DNA of 64,000 nt, taken from Campylobacter sp. US33a (lineage in GTDB: Bacteria; Campylobacterota; Campylobacteria; Campylobacterales; Campylobacteraceae). Within the stretch, counting starts at the first letter, position 1. The number at the start of each line of letters is the position of its first letter. Positions 1 through 8,696 of this stretch are shown here, piece after piece. The stretch is taken from assembly GCF_004378855.1 (NCBI RefSeq), contig NZ_RYYL01000004.1, positions 62,001-126,000 on the forward strand. Direction: 5' to 3'. The notes beneath the pieces are model-generated. The model did not search any database, was not told the DNA's origin, and saw only the letters and a program-made list of their open reading frames with translations. A program made the position numbers and the translations under genes.

Positions 1-2
1 TA

Positions 3-2423
3 GCAGGCAATAATTTCATACAAAATGTCAGCATGTTGGTGTTTTTAATTTTTGCAACTTTATGTGCGTATTTTGAATTAAGGGTTGAAAATTTATTTTA
101 TTTTATTATGTTGGTAAGTTTTTTTGGTGCTTGTTATGTGGTATTTAAATTGCCTTTTTCTTTGGTGCGCTTATTGGTAAGTTTTGCATTTTTTCAAAGA
201 TATGATTTATTGGTAGAAGGGTTTAAAAATGTGCCTGAAAAAGGTGGAGTTTTATTGCTTGGAAATCATGTTTCATTTATAGATTGGGCTATAGTACAAA
301 TGGCTATGCCTAGAAAAGTGCATTTTGTAATGGAGCGTAGCATTTATTCAAAATGGTATATACGCATTTTTTTAGATCGTTTTGGGGTTATTCCCGTGTC
401 AAGTGGGGCAAGTAAAGGTGCTTTTGAGCTTGTGTCTAGTTATCTTAAAAAGGGTGAAGTGGTTTGTCTTTTCCCAGAAGGTGTGCTTTCAAGACACGGA
501 CATTTAAATGAATTTAAAGCAGGTTTTGAGCATATTGGTAAGATGCTAGAAGAAAGTGAAAGCGTGATTTTGCCTTTTTATATCCGCGGTCTTTGGGGTA
601 GTAGTTTTTCAAGAAGTGATGAGGAATTTTCTGCAAGACATAGAAGTTTAAGTAAGAGAAATATTGCTATTGTGTTTGGAAAAATTATGAGTATTCATTC
701 AACTAAAGAAGAGGTTAAAAGCAAGGTTTTTGAGCTTTCTTTTAAAGCGTGGGAATCTCAATGTCTTGCGATGCAAACCATTGCTAGGGTTTGGATTGAT
801 AATGCGAAGAGAAATCTTTCTCGCATTGCTATCATTGATACTATCACAGGCAGTATGACTTATAGAAGGCTTTTGGCACTTACTTTAATGCTTTCTTTAG
901 AAATTAAGAAAAATACACAAAAATTTGATATTAAACCCAAACAAGGAGCTTATGCTCCACCACAAGAGTGTGTAGGGATTTTATTGCCTGCTTCAATGGC
1001 GAGCTCAATGTGTAATCTTGCCACACTCATTGCGCAAAAAATCGTTGTAAATTTAAATTTCACAGCAGGAAATAAGGCCTTAAACGCGGCAATTGAAAAT
1101 GCAGGCATTAAGCAAATTTATACTTCAAGAAAATTCCTTGAAAAACTTAACAATAAAGGCGTTTACTTTGAATTTGGCACGGATATAAATTGGGTTTATA
1201 TGGAAGATATTGTTGCGGAATTTAAAGCTAAAAAATTAAAAATTTTAAGCTTTTTGGCTATGGCGAGTTTTTTGCCATCTTTTGCATTAAAAAGTATTTT
1301 TTCTCCACAAAATAATAATCTCGCAGTTGCAGCTATACTCTTTAGCAGCGGAAGTGAGGGACAGCCAAAAGGTGTGATGTTAAATCATAGAAATATTTTA
1401 AGTAATATCTCTCAAATTTCTGATGTGCTTTGTACAAAAGATGACGATGTTATGCTTTCATCTTTACCGCCATTCCATGCTTTTGGTTTAAGCGTAACAA
1501 CTTTTTTACCGCTTCTAGATTCTATTATTAGCGTGACTTTTGCAGATCCAACCGATGCTTTGGGCGTTGCAAAGGCTGTAGCTAAAAATAATATTACGAT
1601 TATGTGTGGAACTTCTACTTTTCTTGGAATTTATGCAAGAAATAAAAAACTTGATGCTTTGATGTTTGAAAGCTTGCGTGTTGTTGTTAGTGGCGCTGAA
1701 AAACTTAAGAGTGAGGTAAGAACAGCTTTTGAGATGAAATTTCATAAAAGAATTTATGAGGGTTATGGGGCGACTGAAACGACTCCAGTGGCCAGTGTGA
1801 ATTTACCAAATAAATTTGATGTGGATTATTGGGTTTGTCATAGAGGTACTAAAGAAGGAAGTGTGGGAATGCCTTTGCCTGGAACGGCTGTAAGGATTGT
1901 TGATCCTAATACTTTAGAAACTTTAAAAAACAACGAAGACGGTTTGATTTTGGTTGGCGGACATCAAGTTATGGTGGGTTATCTTAATGATAAAGAGAAA
2001 ACCGATGAGGTTATTGTTGATATTGATGATATTCGTTGGTATAAAACCGGCGATAAAGGGCATTTAGATGATGATGGATTTTTATATATTGTTGATCGAT
2101 ATTCTCGTTTTGCTAAAATCGGTGGAGAAATGATTTCTTTAGGGGCTTTGGAAGAAGAAATTGCCAAAAACCTTTCTGGAAAGGATATAAAATTCTGTGC
2201 TGTAGCTTTAGAAGAAGAAAAGAAAGGCGAGATGATAGTTTTATTGCTTGAATGCAATGAAAATGAGCATGAAGAGCTTTGCGCACAGATAAAAACTTCT
2301 GCTATGCCAGCAATTTTTAAACCGAGTCATTATTTAAGTGTTGAAAAAATTCCACTTCTTGGTTCTGGGAAAGTGGATTTAAAAGGTGCAAAAGAATTAG
2401 CTAGAGAACTTCTTGGAGCATAA
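3..2423 (+). CDS. aas: Acyl-ACP synthetase / lysophospholipid acyltransferase (Aas-like), 5' end cut off by the window
   Basis: The protein re-acylates lysophospholipid at the inner membrane, activating fatty acid with ATP. From the ATG at 33 it is 796 residues: two hydrophobic segments (about 1-50), a PlsC acyltransferase domain with the NHVSFIDW form of the HX4D motif (about residues 78-85) and the FPEG motif, then an AMP-binding ligase with FSSGSEGQPKGVMLNH, GYGATETTP and YKTGDKG. The same frame stays open upstream of that ATG to base 3 (AGNNFIQNVS), and there is no Shine-Dalgarno at 33. I infer the visible start is internal and the real gene begins outside the window, probably with an MFS/LplT transporter domain, as in known three-domain fusions. 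It overlaps the 3' end of murG by 23 bases, tail to tail. Confidence 0.85.
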   Translation, partial: AGNNFIQNVSMLVFLIFATLCAYFELRVENLFYFIMLVSFFGACYVVFKLPFSLVRLLVSFAFFQRYDLLVEGFKNVPEKGGVLLLGNHVSFIDWAIVQMAMPRKVHFVMERSIYSKWYIRIFLDRFGVIPVSSGASKGAFELVSSYLKKGEVVCLFPEGVLSRHGHLNEFKAGFEHIGKMLEESESVILPFYIRGLWGSSFSRSDEEFSARHRSLSKRNIAIVFGKIMSIHSTKEEVKSKVFELSFKAWESQCLAMQTIARVWIDNAKRNLSRIAIIDTITGSMTYRRLLALTLMLSLEIKKNTQKFDIKPKQGAYAPPQECVGILLPASMASSMCNLATLIAQKIVVNLNFTAGNKALNAAIENAGIKQIYTSRKFLEKLNNKGVYFEFGTDINWVYMEDIVAEFKAKKLKILSFLAMASFLPSFALKSIFSPQNNNLAVAAILFSSGSEGQPKGVMLNHRNILSNISQISDVLCTKDDDVMLSSLPPFHAFGLSVTTFLPLLDSIISVTFADPTDALGVAKAVAKNNITIMCGTSTFLGIYARNKKLDALMFESLRVVVSGAEKLKSEVRTAFEMKFHKRIYEGYGATETTPVASVNLPNKFDVDYWVCHRGTKEGSVGMPLPGTAVRIVDPNTLETLKNNEDGLILVGGHQVMVGYLNDKEKTDEVIVDIDDIRWYKTGDKGHLDDDGFLYIVDRYSRFAKIGGEMISLGALEEEIAKNLSGKDIKFCAVALEEEKKGEMIVLLLECNENEHEELCAQIKTSAMPAIFKPSHYLSVEKIPLLGSGKVDLKGAKELARELLGA

Positions 2424-3408
2424 AATCTGCTCCATTTTTTTGCACAATATCTTTTAATCTTGAAGAAATATCTTCTAAATTCATTGCCAAAATTGCTTTT
2501 AAAACAGCATTTTCATTTTTGGCTTGTTCTTGGGTGAAAATTTGACACAAAGCTTTATCTTGTAAAAATTTCGCATTGAAGTATTGATGATTTTTTGCCG
2601 CGTAAGCAAAAGGGATAAAAAGTGCAGGTAAGGTGTTAGCGCAAAGTTCAAAAAGCGTGCTAGCACCAGCTCTTGAGATAGCTAAATCTGCCTTTTGCAT
2701 TTTTAATTCCAAGTGATTATCAAAGGCAAAAAGATCTACTTGTATGTTTAATTTTTCATACTCTTTTTTGCAAAGCTCATAATCATTTTTACCACATTGA
2801 TGAATGATGCTAATGCCTTTTGCGTTAAGTTCACAGGCGAGTTTTAATGCAAGTTGATTGATAAAATTTGCACCCTGTGAGCCACCTAAAAATATAATGC
2901 TTTTAAGCTCACTTCGTTTTCTAGCACTGTTAAAAAATTTTTCATCCACAGGATAAGGACAAAATGTATTTTCAAAAGCACTGAAAAATTTTTTGCTAAA
3001 AGGCTTGAGTAAAGAATTTAAACTGCCTTTTTTTGAATTTTGCTCGTGGATAAAAAGTGGAGTGCGAGAAAAAATCGCACCAAAAGCTGCAGGAGCGCTA
3101 CTGTATCCGCCTACGCTAAAAACCGCTTGGATATTGTGTTGTCTAAGAATTTTCTTGCATTCAAAACTTAGTTTTAGGATATGGATAAAAGATTTTAATT
3201 TTCCAAATCCTTTTTTATTCACAACACCGCTACTGGATAAAAAATATTTTGCCTCAAATTTATCTTCATTTTCAAACCAAGCCTTATCTTGTCCATTTTG
3301 ACTGCCTATGTAAATGCATTCTAAATTTCTTTTTTTTGCACTTTCTAGTATGCATTTAGCTATGCTTAAATGTCCGCCTGTTCCACCGCCTGTGATTGCT
3401 ATTTTCAT
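2401..3408 (-). CDS. murG: UDP-N-acetylglucosamine--N-acetylmuramyl-pyrophosphoryl-undecaprenol transferase MurG
   Basis: MurG adds GlcNAc to lipid I to make lipid II on the cytoplasmic face of the inner membrane, the last cytosolic step of peptidoglycan synthesis. The 335-residue protein opens with the GGGTGGH glycine loop (residues 7-13). It also has SVGGYSSAPAAFGA, HEQN, FLGGSQGA and the C-terminal AISRAGASTLFEL sugar-nucleotide site, the usual MurG set at nearly the usual length. The start ATG overlaps the TGA of the upstream ftsW/rodA-like gene (ATGA at 3405-3408), so the two are translationally coupled, which fits a flippase/polymerase and a precursor enzyme made together. The 3' end overlaps the opposing acyltransferase gene. 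Confidence 0.96.
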   Translation of the reverse strand: MKIAITGGGTGGHLSIAKCILESAKKRNLECIYIGSQNGQDKAWFENEDKFEAKYFLSSSGVVNKKGFGKLKSFIHILKLSFECKKILRQHNIQAVFSVGGYSSAPAAFGAIFSRTPLFIHEQNSKKGSLNSLLKPFSKKFFSAFENTFCPYPVDEKFFNSARKRSELKSIIFLGGSQGANFINQLALKLACELNAKGISIIHQCGKNDYELCKKEYEKLNIQVDLFAFDNHLELKMQKADLAISRAGASTLFELCANTLPALFIPFAYAAKNHQYFNAKFLQDKALCQIFTQEQAKNENAVLKAILAMNLEDISSRLKDIVQKNGADFMLQEVL

Positions 3409-4577
3409 AATTTAACCTTTTTTGAAATCATTAATACATATCCAAGTCCTATACAAATGGCCCACATTGAACTTCCTCCATAACTTAAAAGTGGTACCGC
3501 AACACCTTTAAGCGGAGTCAGAGAAATGATGCCAAAAGCATTCATAAAAAATGAGAATAAAAGCAAAAGTGCAATTCCGGAGCAAAAGATGAAGTGAATT
3601 TTACTTTCGCAACGCCCAGCTATTTTAAAAATTCTTAAAATCATCCATAAATACAAAAAGCAAACAAAGCTTAGTCCTACTAAGCCTATCTCTTCAGTAA
3701 TGCCTGAAAGAACGAAGTCTGTATGCACTTCACTTAAAAAACCTAATTTAAAAATTCCAAGTCCCAAACCTTCGCCAAAAATTCCCCCATGTGCTATAGC
3801 ATTTAAGGAGTGCGAAATTTGATAGGGTTCAGAATTTGCACTCACTCTTAATGCATTGGCTATCCAGTCAGGAAAAAGTGGCAAGAAAGCATCTTGTATA
3901 TTTCCCCACCAACTTGTGATGCGTTGAATTCTTCTTTGGTTGCTAAAAATAACTAAAATTCCAATCATTGCAATAATGACAAGCCCAAAGGCAAATAATC
4001 TTTTACTCGCTCCTGCAAAAAAAGCCAAAGCTAAAATGATGAAAAATGAAATTACGCTCTGTCCTAAGTCATTTTGAGTCATGTAAATATAGCCTATCAA
4101 TAAAGTCGCAACGATACAATAAGGCAATAAAATCAAAATTTCGTGCTTAATGGCTTTTTTACTATCATCAATGCGTCTTGTGTAACTCCAAGCTAAAAAA
4201 TAAATGAGTCCAATTTTAAAAAATTCAACCGGAGAAATTGAAATAGGCCCAAGTCTTATCCAGCGTTTTGCACCACCACTTGCTGTAGCAAGAGAAGAAG
4301 GTAAAAAAGGCAAGATAATGATACAAATTACCGAAAATATCAGTAAAAAAGTGATGGGTTTATAAGAATTGGGATTATTAGGATTTAATTTTGAAATGAA
4401 AAACATAATTAAAATTCCACTCACTCCAAAAAAAAGTTGCCTTATAAAAAAATGAAATTCGCCGTATTCAAAATAAAGTACAGTAAAAGCCGTAAGAGAA
4501 TAGGAAAAAACAATACCTATAGCAATTAATGTTGAAGCGATATAAAACAATTTTTTATCAGCCAAAATGTCCCTCAT
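3405..4577 (-). CDS. ftsW: SEDS-family peptidoglycan glycosyltransferase (FtsW/RodA-like)
   Basis: This is a polytopic SEDS protein of 390 residues with about ten membrane segments. SEDS proteins polymerise glycan strands from lipid II. Motifs seen are GGAKRWIRLGPISISPVEFFKIG, NDLGQS, the periplasmic PYQISHSLNAIAHGG-GEGLG stretch, TDFVLSGITEEIG and the terminal VPLLSYGGSSM. Position next to murG favours FtsW over RodA, but sequence alone does not settle it. The ATG at 4577 has no Shine-Dalgarno and abuts a perfect 14-bp inverted repeat. A TTG four codons in (4565) has AGGG five bases upstream and could be the true start. Confidence 0.85.
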   Translation of the reverse strand: MRDILADKKLFYIASTLIAIGIVFSYSLTAFTVLYFEYGEFHFFIRQLFFGVSGILIMFFISKLNPNNPNSYKPITFLLIFSVICIIILPFLPSSLATASGGAKRWIRLGPISISPVEFFKIGLIYFLAWSYTRRIDDSKKAIKHEILILLPYCIVATLLIGYIYMTQNDLGQSVISFFIILALAFFAGASKRLFAFGLVIIAMIGILVIFSNQRRIQRITSWWGNIQDAFLPLFPDWIANALRVSANSEPYQISHSLNAIAHGGIFGEGLGLGIFKLGFLSEVHTDFVLSGITEEIGLVGLSFVCFLYLWMILRIFKIAGRCESKIHFIFCSGIALLLLFSFFMNAFGIISLTPLKGVAVPLLSYGGSSMWAICIGLGYVLMISKKVKL

Positions 4578-4608
4578 TTTTATAAAATAAACGATTATTT
4601 TATAAAAA
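4577..4608. repeat. Perfect 14-bp AT-only inverted repeat abutting the ftsW start
   Basis: TTTTTATAAAATAA (4577-4590) and TTATTTTATAAAAA (4595-4608) are exact reverse complements around an ACGA loop. The repeat directly precedes the minus-strand ATG at 4575-4577 and lies in the divergent gap with pycA. It could be a regulator-binding palindrome or an RNA hairpin over the start of ftsW. No protein is assigned. Confidence 0.75.
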
Positions 4609-4700
4609 AATCTCTTAAAATAAGTGCAAAATAAAAGTGTAAAAATGAAAATAAAATTTTGAATAAATTTTTGGCTTTTAATATTTTAAATTAGCTTTTA

Positions 4701-4718
4701 AAGTATTTTGTTTATAAT
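4701..4718 (+). promoter_or_regulatory. Sigma-70 promoter of pycA
   Basis: TATAAT lies at 4713-4718, preceded by the T-rich, TG-containing stretch AAGTATTTTGTT, the form typical of Campylobacter housekeeping promoters, which lack a clear -35. The -10 is 31 bases before the pycA ATG, leaving a short leader. Confidence 0.75.
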
Positions 4719-4749
4719 TTAAATTTTTAATGCTTTAAAAGGTTTTATC

Positions 4750-6189
4750 ATGATACACAAAATTTTAATTGCCAATCGTGCTGAAATAGCCGTTAGAGTA
4801 ATTCGTGCTTGTAGGGACTTGCATATTAAGAGTGTAGCGGTTTTTACTGAACCTGATCGTGAATGCTTACATGTAAAAATTGCTGATGAGGCTTATCGTA
4901 TAGGTACAGATGCCATAAGAGGGTATTTAGATGTTGCAAGGATAATAGAAATTGCTAAGGCTTGTGGGGCTGATGCTATACATCCAGGTTATGGATTTTT
5001 AAGTGAAAATTATGAATTTGCCAAAGCTTGTGAAGATGCAGGGATTATTTTCATAGGTCCAAGGTCTGAAGTTATACATAAAATGGGAAATAAAAATATT
5101 GCAAGAAATTTAATGGCAAAAAATGGAATTCCAATTGTTCCAGGTACTGAAAAGTTGAATGATTATTCTATGGATGAAATTAAAACTTTTGCAGAAAAAA
5201 TAGGCTATCCTATTATTTTAAAAGCCAGCGGTGGTGGCGGGGGTCGTGGAATTCGTGTTGTTCATGATGAAAGTGAGATAGAAAAATCTTTTGAAGCTTG
5301 TAAAAGAGAGGCTTTGACTTATTTTAATAATGATGAAGTTTTTATGGAAAAATATGTGGTAAATCCTCGCCATATCGAGTTTCAAATCTTGGGCGATAAT
5401 TATGGTAATATTATCCATCTTTGCGAAAGGGATTGTTCTATCCAACGCCGCCATCAAAAAGTCATTGAAATCGCTCCTTGTCCTGGGATTTCTGATAATT
5501 TACGAAAAACTATGGGTGTAACCGCAGTTGCTGCTGCAAAGGCAGTAGGATACACTAATGCTGGAACTATAGAGTTTTTGCTTGATGATTATAACCGTTT
5601 TTATTTTATGGAGATGAATACAAGAATTCAAGTCGAGCACCCAGTGACAGAAGAGATCACGGGTGTTGATTTAATCGTGCGTCAAATTCGTATTGCAGGT
5701 GGGGAAATTTTAGATTTAGAGCAAAGCGATATTAAACCTAGAGGTTTTGCAATTGAGGCAAGAATTACAGCTGAAAATGTATGGAAAAATTTCATTCCAA
5801 GTCCGGGTAAAATCGGAGAGTATTATCCAGCTCTAGGTCCTTCTGTAAGGGTCGATAGTCATATTTATAAAGATTATACCGTGCCTCCTTTTTATGATTC
5901 TATGCTTGCAAAACTTATTATCAAAGCTACAAGTTATGATTTGGCGGTAAATAAACTAGAACGCGCTTTGAAAGAATTTGTCATTGATGATATAAGAACA
6001 ACTATTCCGTTTTTAATTGCCATTACTAAAACGCGTGAATTTCGTCGTGGTTATTTTGACACTTCTTTTATCGAAACGCATATGCAAGAATTGCTAGAAA
6101 ACACTGAAGATCGTCATCAAGAAAATAAAGAAGAAGTTATTGCTGCGATTGCGGCGACGCTTAAAAAAATTAGAGAAAGTAGAAAATAA
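4750..6189 (+). CDS. pycA: Biotin carboxylase, probably pyruvate carboxylase subunit A
   Basis: This is an ATP-grasp biotin carboxylase of 479 residues that carboxylates biotin using ATP and bicarbonate. It has the N-terminal ILIANRAEIAVRVIRAC, the ATP-binding GGGGGRG loop (about 161-167) and the active-site EMNTRIQVEH (288-297). It is a stand-alone subunit: no biotinyl or carboxyltransferase domain follows. C. jejuni is known to have a two-subunit pyruvate carboxylase (PycA/PycB) as well as AccC. The length, slightly longer than AccC, and the neighbouring genes (bpt, ftsW, murG) match the PycA locus as I remember it, so an anaplerotic role (pyruvate to oxaloacetate) is inferred. AccC is the alternative. 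It has its own promoter, and its stop shares a base with the next gene (TAATG). Confidence 0.85.
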   Translation: MIHKILIANRAEIAVRVIRACRDLHIKSVAVFTEPDRECLHVKIADEAYRIGTDAIRGYLDVARIIEIAKACGADAIHPGYGFLSENYEFAKACEDAGIIFIGPRSEVIHKMGNKNIARNLMAKNGIPIVPGTEKLNDYSMDEIKTFAEKIGYPIILKASGGGGGRGIRVVHDESEIEKSFEACKREALTYFNNDEVFMEKYVVNPRHIEFQILGDNYGNIIHLCERDCSIQRRHQKVIEIAPCPGISDNLRKTMGVTAVAAAKAVGYTNAGTIEFLLDDYNRFYFMEMNTRIQVEHPVTEEITGVDLIVRQIRIAGGEILDLEQSDIKPRGFAIEARITAENVWKNFIPSPGKIGEYYPALGPSVRVDSHIYKDYTVPPFYDSMLAKLIIKATSYDLAVNKLERALKEFVIDDIRTTIPFLIAITKTREFRRGYFDTSFIETHMQELLENTEDRHQENKEEVIAAIAATLKKIRESRK

Positions 6190-6449
6190 TGGATTTTTTA
6201 GACAGTTTAAAAGATATCAAAAAAAGCCTAGAAAAAGAGCAAAAACAGTCTGAAAAACCAAAAAATAAGTCTAGCAAAAGTGGAGTGAGTTTGAAAAATG
6301 ACTTGACACAACTTGGTGAAATTAAAGCTCAAATTTCGCAAGTTGATAAAGATAAAAAAGAATTTGAAGAAATTTTTTTGAAAGAGGAAAAGCTTATTGA
6401 TGAATTTGAAAATTTTATCAAGAATTCTGATATCAAAAGAATGAAATGA
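6189..6449 (+). CDS. Small charged coiled-coil protein of unknown function
   Basis: An 86-residue, Lys/Glu-rich, cytosolic-looking protein with no signal or membrane segment. It starts [20 protein letters not shown] and has a predicted helical heptad-like stretch from about residue 45 on ([20 protein letters not shown]). No enzymatic motif is visible. It sits between pycA and bpt with TAATG and ATGA junctions on either side, so it is translated as part of the same message. The coupling argues that it is real, but I do not recognise a function. Confidence 0.75.
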   Translation: MDFLDSLKDIKKSLEKEQKQSEKPKNKSSKSGVSLKNDLTQLGEIKAQISQVDKDKKEFEEIFLKEEKLIDEFENFIKNSDIKRMK

Positions 6450-7168
6450 TAGAAGAAATTCCTTTTTGCACCCTAGAAGATGAATGTTCATATCTAAAAG
6501 ATAAAAAATGCAAAATGGAGTACAAATATATCCAAAATTGCTCAGCCTTACTAAATCAAGAACTGATTTTTAGAGGCTGGAGGCGTTTTGGAAAGTATTT
6601 TTTAAGACCAATTTGTGATGGTTGTAAAGAGTGTTTAAGTCTTAGAATTGATGCTTTAAATTTTCATTTTAGTAAGCAATATCGCCGAATTTTAAATAAA
6701 AACGCCAATACAAAAATTATATTAAAATCCCCATATATTTCAAATGAGCATTTATTTTTATATGATAAATATCATAAATTTATGCAGCAAAAACGCGAAT
6801 GGAAGGCTAGTGAATTAAGCTATAGACAGTATTATAATCTTTATGTAGATGGTGCTTATGAATTTGGCGGTGAGCTTGATTTTTATGTAGATGGAAAATT
6901 GGTTTGTGTTGATTTTATTGATATTTTAAAAGATGGAATTTCGAGTATTTATTGTTTTTATGATCCTGATTTTTCTCATTTGTCTTTGGGTAAATTTTCT
7001 TTACTTAGCGAGATTAAAATTGCACAAAATTTAAATCTTAAATATATTTATTTAGGATATTATGTAAAAAATTGTCAATCTTTAATGTATAAAGCCGATT
7101 ATACACCTAATGAAATTTTAAGAGAAACAAGCACTTTAAATGAAAATGCTTTTTTATGGGAGAAATAA
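6446..7168 (+). CDS. bpt: Aspartate/glutamate leucyltransferase (N-end rule), Bpt/Ate family
   Basis: Bpt moves leucine from Leu-tRNA onto N-terminal Asp or Glu of proteins, marking them for ClpS/ClpAP. The 240-residue protein has the Cys-rich N-terminal block with [10 protein letters not shown] and [15 protein letters not shown], then [12 protein letters not shown] and the C-terminal acyltransferase fold with [20 protein letters not shown] and [22 protein letters not shown]. The spaced cysteines near the N terminus are typical of the family. The start is ATGA-coupled to the upstream small gene. Related proteins are often labelled arginyltransferase; bacterial members mostly use leucine. Confidence 0.88.
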   Translation: MIEEIPFCTLEDECSYLKDKKCKMEYKYIQNCSALLNQELIFRGWRRFGKYFLRPICDGCKECLSLRIDALNFHFSKQYRRILNKNANTKIILKSPYISNEHLFLYDKYHKFMQQKREWKASELSYRQYYNLYVDGAYEFGGELDFYVDGKLVCVDFIDILKDGISSIYCFYDPDFSHLSLGKFSLLSEIKIAQNLNLKYIYLGYYVKNCQSLMYKADYTPNEILRETSTLNENAFLWEK

Positions 7169-7171
7169 GCA

Positions 7172-7975
7172 ATGCAAGTAATTCAAACTTTACAAAGCAT
7201 TCATGTTAATACTGATGATGTGGCAATTTTTGATTATTTTAAGGCTTTGATAAAAAAGAATTTTTCTAAGGTTATAGGCAAAAAAAATAAGATTTTTTCT
7301 TTTTTCGAGGAGAGTGAAATTCCTCAACGCAGATATTTTTTAAAATTGCTTAATACTCAATATAAAAAAATTTCTGGAGAAGATATAGAAAATATTAATT
7401 TTGCGCACCAAAAAACTTTTAGGCTCAATTTCCAACAAGAAAATACCTTAAAGCCTGTTATTTTTATTAAAGTCGATTTTGATGGGGGTTTGATTTTTAA
7501 ATTTGATACCAATGAGAGATTGTTTGTGGCTTATATTAAACAATATTTTAAAAATCATCATTGTGAGTATGATGAAAATTTAAAAATTTTAACTATTGAT
7601 TATAAAGATGAAAGCACTTTTTCGCTTTTTGAAATTTTTGCCAATGAAAGTGAGCATTTAAAATACTGCGTGAATTTTAATATTGATGAAGAAAAATATA
7701 AAAATTTCAAAAAACAAATTCACAAAAAAGAAGAAGTAAAGTGGAAATTTAATGCTCTAGCTAAGCTTTTTAATAATTATTTCACCACTTTAGAATGCAC
7801 CCCGCAAAATAATTTAGATGAAATTCGTCAAAAATATCTTATTTTGGTTAAACTTTATCATCCTGATTTTTATCACGGAAAGAGTTCTATAGAAAAAGCT
7901 TATGCAAGAGAGAGATTTGAAAAAATTCAAATCGCTTATGATAATCTTAAGGCCCTTTATAAAAACAATACCTAA
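7172..7975 (+). CDS. Protein with a C-terminal J domain (DnaJ-like)
   Basis: A 267-residue protein whose last about 65 residues form a J domain: helix I about 200-210, helix II ending in KLYHPDFY with the HPD tripeptide, then KAYARERFEKIQIAYDNLKALY. The first about 190 residues are a poorly conserved Lys/Phe-rich domain with no recognised motif. There is no Gly/Phe region or zinc finger, so it is not DnaJ itself. It is probably a DnaK co-chaperone with a dedicated client-binding N terminus. It follows bpt by 3 bases and ends 4 bases inside the convergent pcm gene. Confidence 0.8.
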   Translation: MQVIQTLQSIHVNTDDVAIFDYFKALIKKNFSKVIGKKNKIFSFFEESEIPQRRYFLKLLNTQYKKISGEDIENINFAHQKTFRLNFQQENTLKPVIFIKVDFDGGLIFKFDTNERLFVAYIKQYFKNHHCEYDENLKILTIDYKDESTFSLFEIFANESEHLKYCVNFNIDEEKYKNFKKQIHKKEEVKWKFNALAKLFNNYFTTLECTPQNNLDEIRQKYLILVKLYHPDFYHGKSSIEKAYARERFEKIQIAYDNLKALYKNNT

Positions 7976-8601
7976 TTTTTACCATCTAATATTGGTACAA
8001 ACAGGCATTCTTCAAGAGTTTGCTTGTGAGTTTTTCCATCTTTTTTCGTGAATTTTGTGATATATTGACGCCCATTTTCTAATAAGGGTGCAACCAAAAT
8101 ACCATCATCACTTAATTGCTCAAATAAAATTTCAGGAATATAAGTAGCATAAGCAGAAAATAAAATTCTATCATAAGGTGCATAATTTTTCCAGCCATTT
8201 TGCCCATCGTCAAAACGCACATTAATGTTTGAAAATCCAAGAGTTCTAAAGGTATCTGCTGCACTTTTTGCAAGTTTTTCGATGCGTTCTATAGTAAAAA
8301 CTCGTCTTATAACTTTGCTTAAAATTGCAGCTTGATAGCCACTCCCACAGCCAATTTCTAATACACTATCAGCACCTTTAAATTCAAGCGCCATTGTCAT
8401 TTTTGCTACAGTTAAAGGAGAGCTTATCCATTGATTAGAAGCAAGTGGTAAAGCATCAAGGCGGTAAGCATGGGCTTTAAGTGGGGAAAAAATTTCGCGT
8501 GGTACTGCACAAAAAGCTTTAAAAAGTTCTTCGTTGATAAATACATTTTTAGCAATTTCTTCAGTCATGGTTTGAACGCGTTTTTGTTCAAAAGTGTTCA
8601 T
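7972..8601 (-). CDS. pcm: Protein-L-isoaspartate O-methyltransferase
   Basis: Pcm methylates isoaspartyl residues in damaged proteins using S-adenosylmethionine, starting their repair in the cytosol. The 209-residue protein has the family's WISSPLTVAKMT substrate-binding stretch (about 58-69), the SAM-binding LEIGCGSGYQ (81-90), FTIERIEKL and the post-motif VRFDDGQNGW. The length is normal. It is transcribed against the upstream J-domain gene and overlaps it by 4 bases at the 3' end. The gap on its 5' side is a divergent region shared with the next gene. Confidence 0.94.
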   Translation of the reverse strand: MNTFEQKRVQTMTEEIAKNVFINEELFKAFCAVPREIFSPLKAHAYRLDALPLASNQWISSPLTVAKMTMALEFKGADSVLEIGCGSGYQAAILSKVIRRVFTIERIEKLAKSAADTFRTLGFSNINVRFDDGQNGWKNYAPYDRILFSAYATYIPEILFEQLSDDGILVAPLLENGRQYITKFTKKDGKTHKQTLEECLFVPILDGKN

Positions 8602-8658
8602 TTTGTTTATCCTAGTAAAATTTTAAAAATAATTTTAGCTAATAAAATTTGAAAATCG

Positions 8659-8676
8659 CATTATTTTTGCTATACT
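8659..8676 (+). promoter_or_regulatory. Promoter of the gamma-carbonic-anhydrase-like gene
   Basis: TATACT at 8671-8676 follows TTATTTTTGC, the Campylobacter T-run/TG element. The predicted transcript would start around 8683, immediately before the AAGGA ribosome-binding site at 8686-8690, so the leader is very short. Confidence 0.65.
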
Positions 8677-8696
8677 CAAAATAAAAAGGATGAGAA

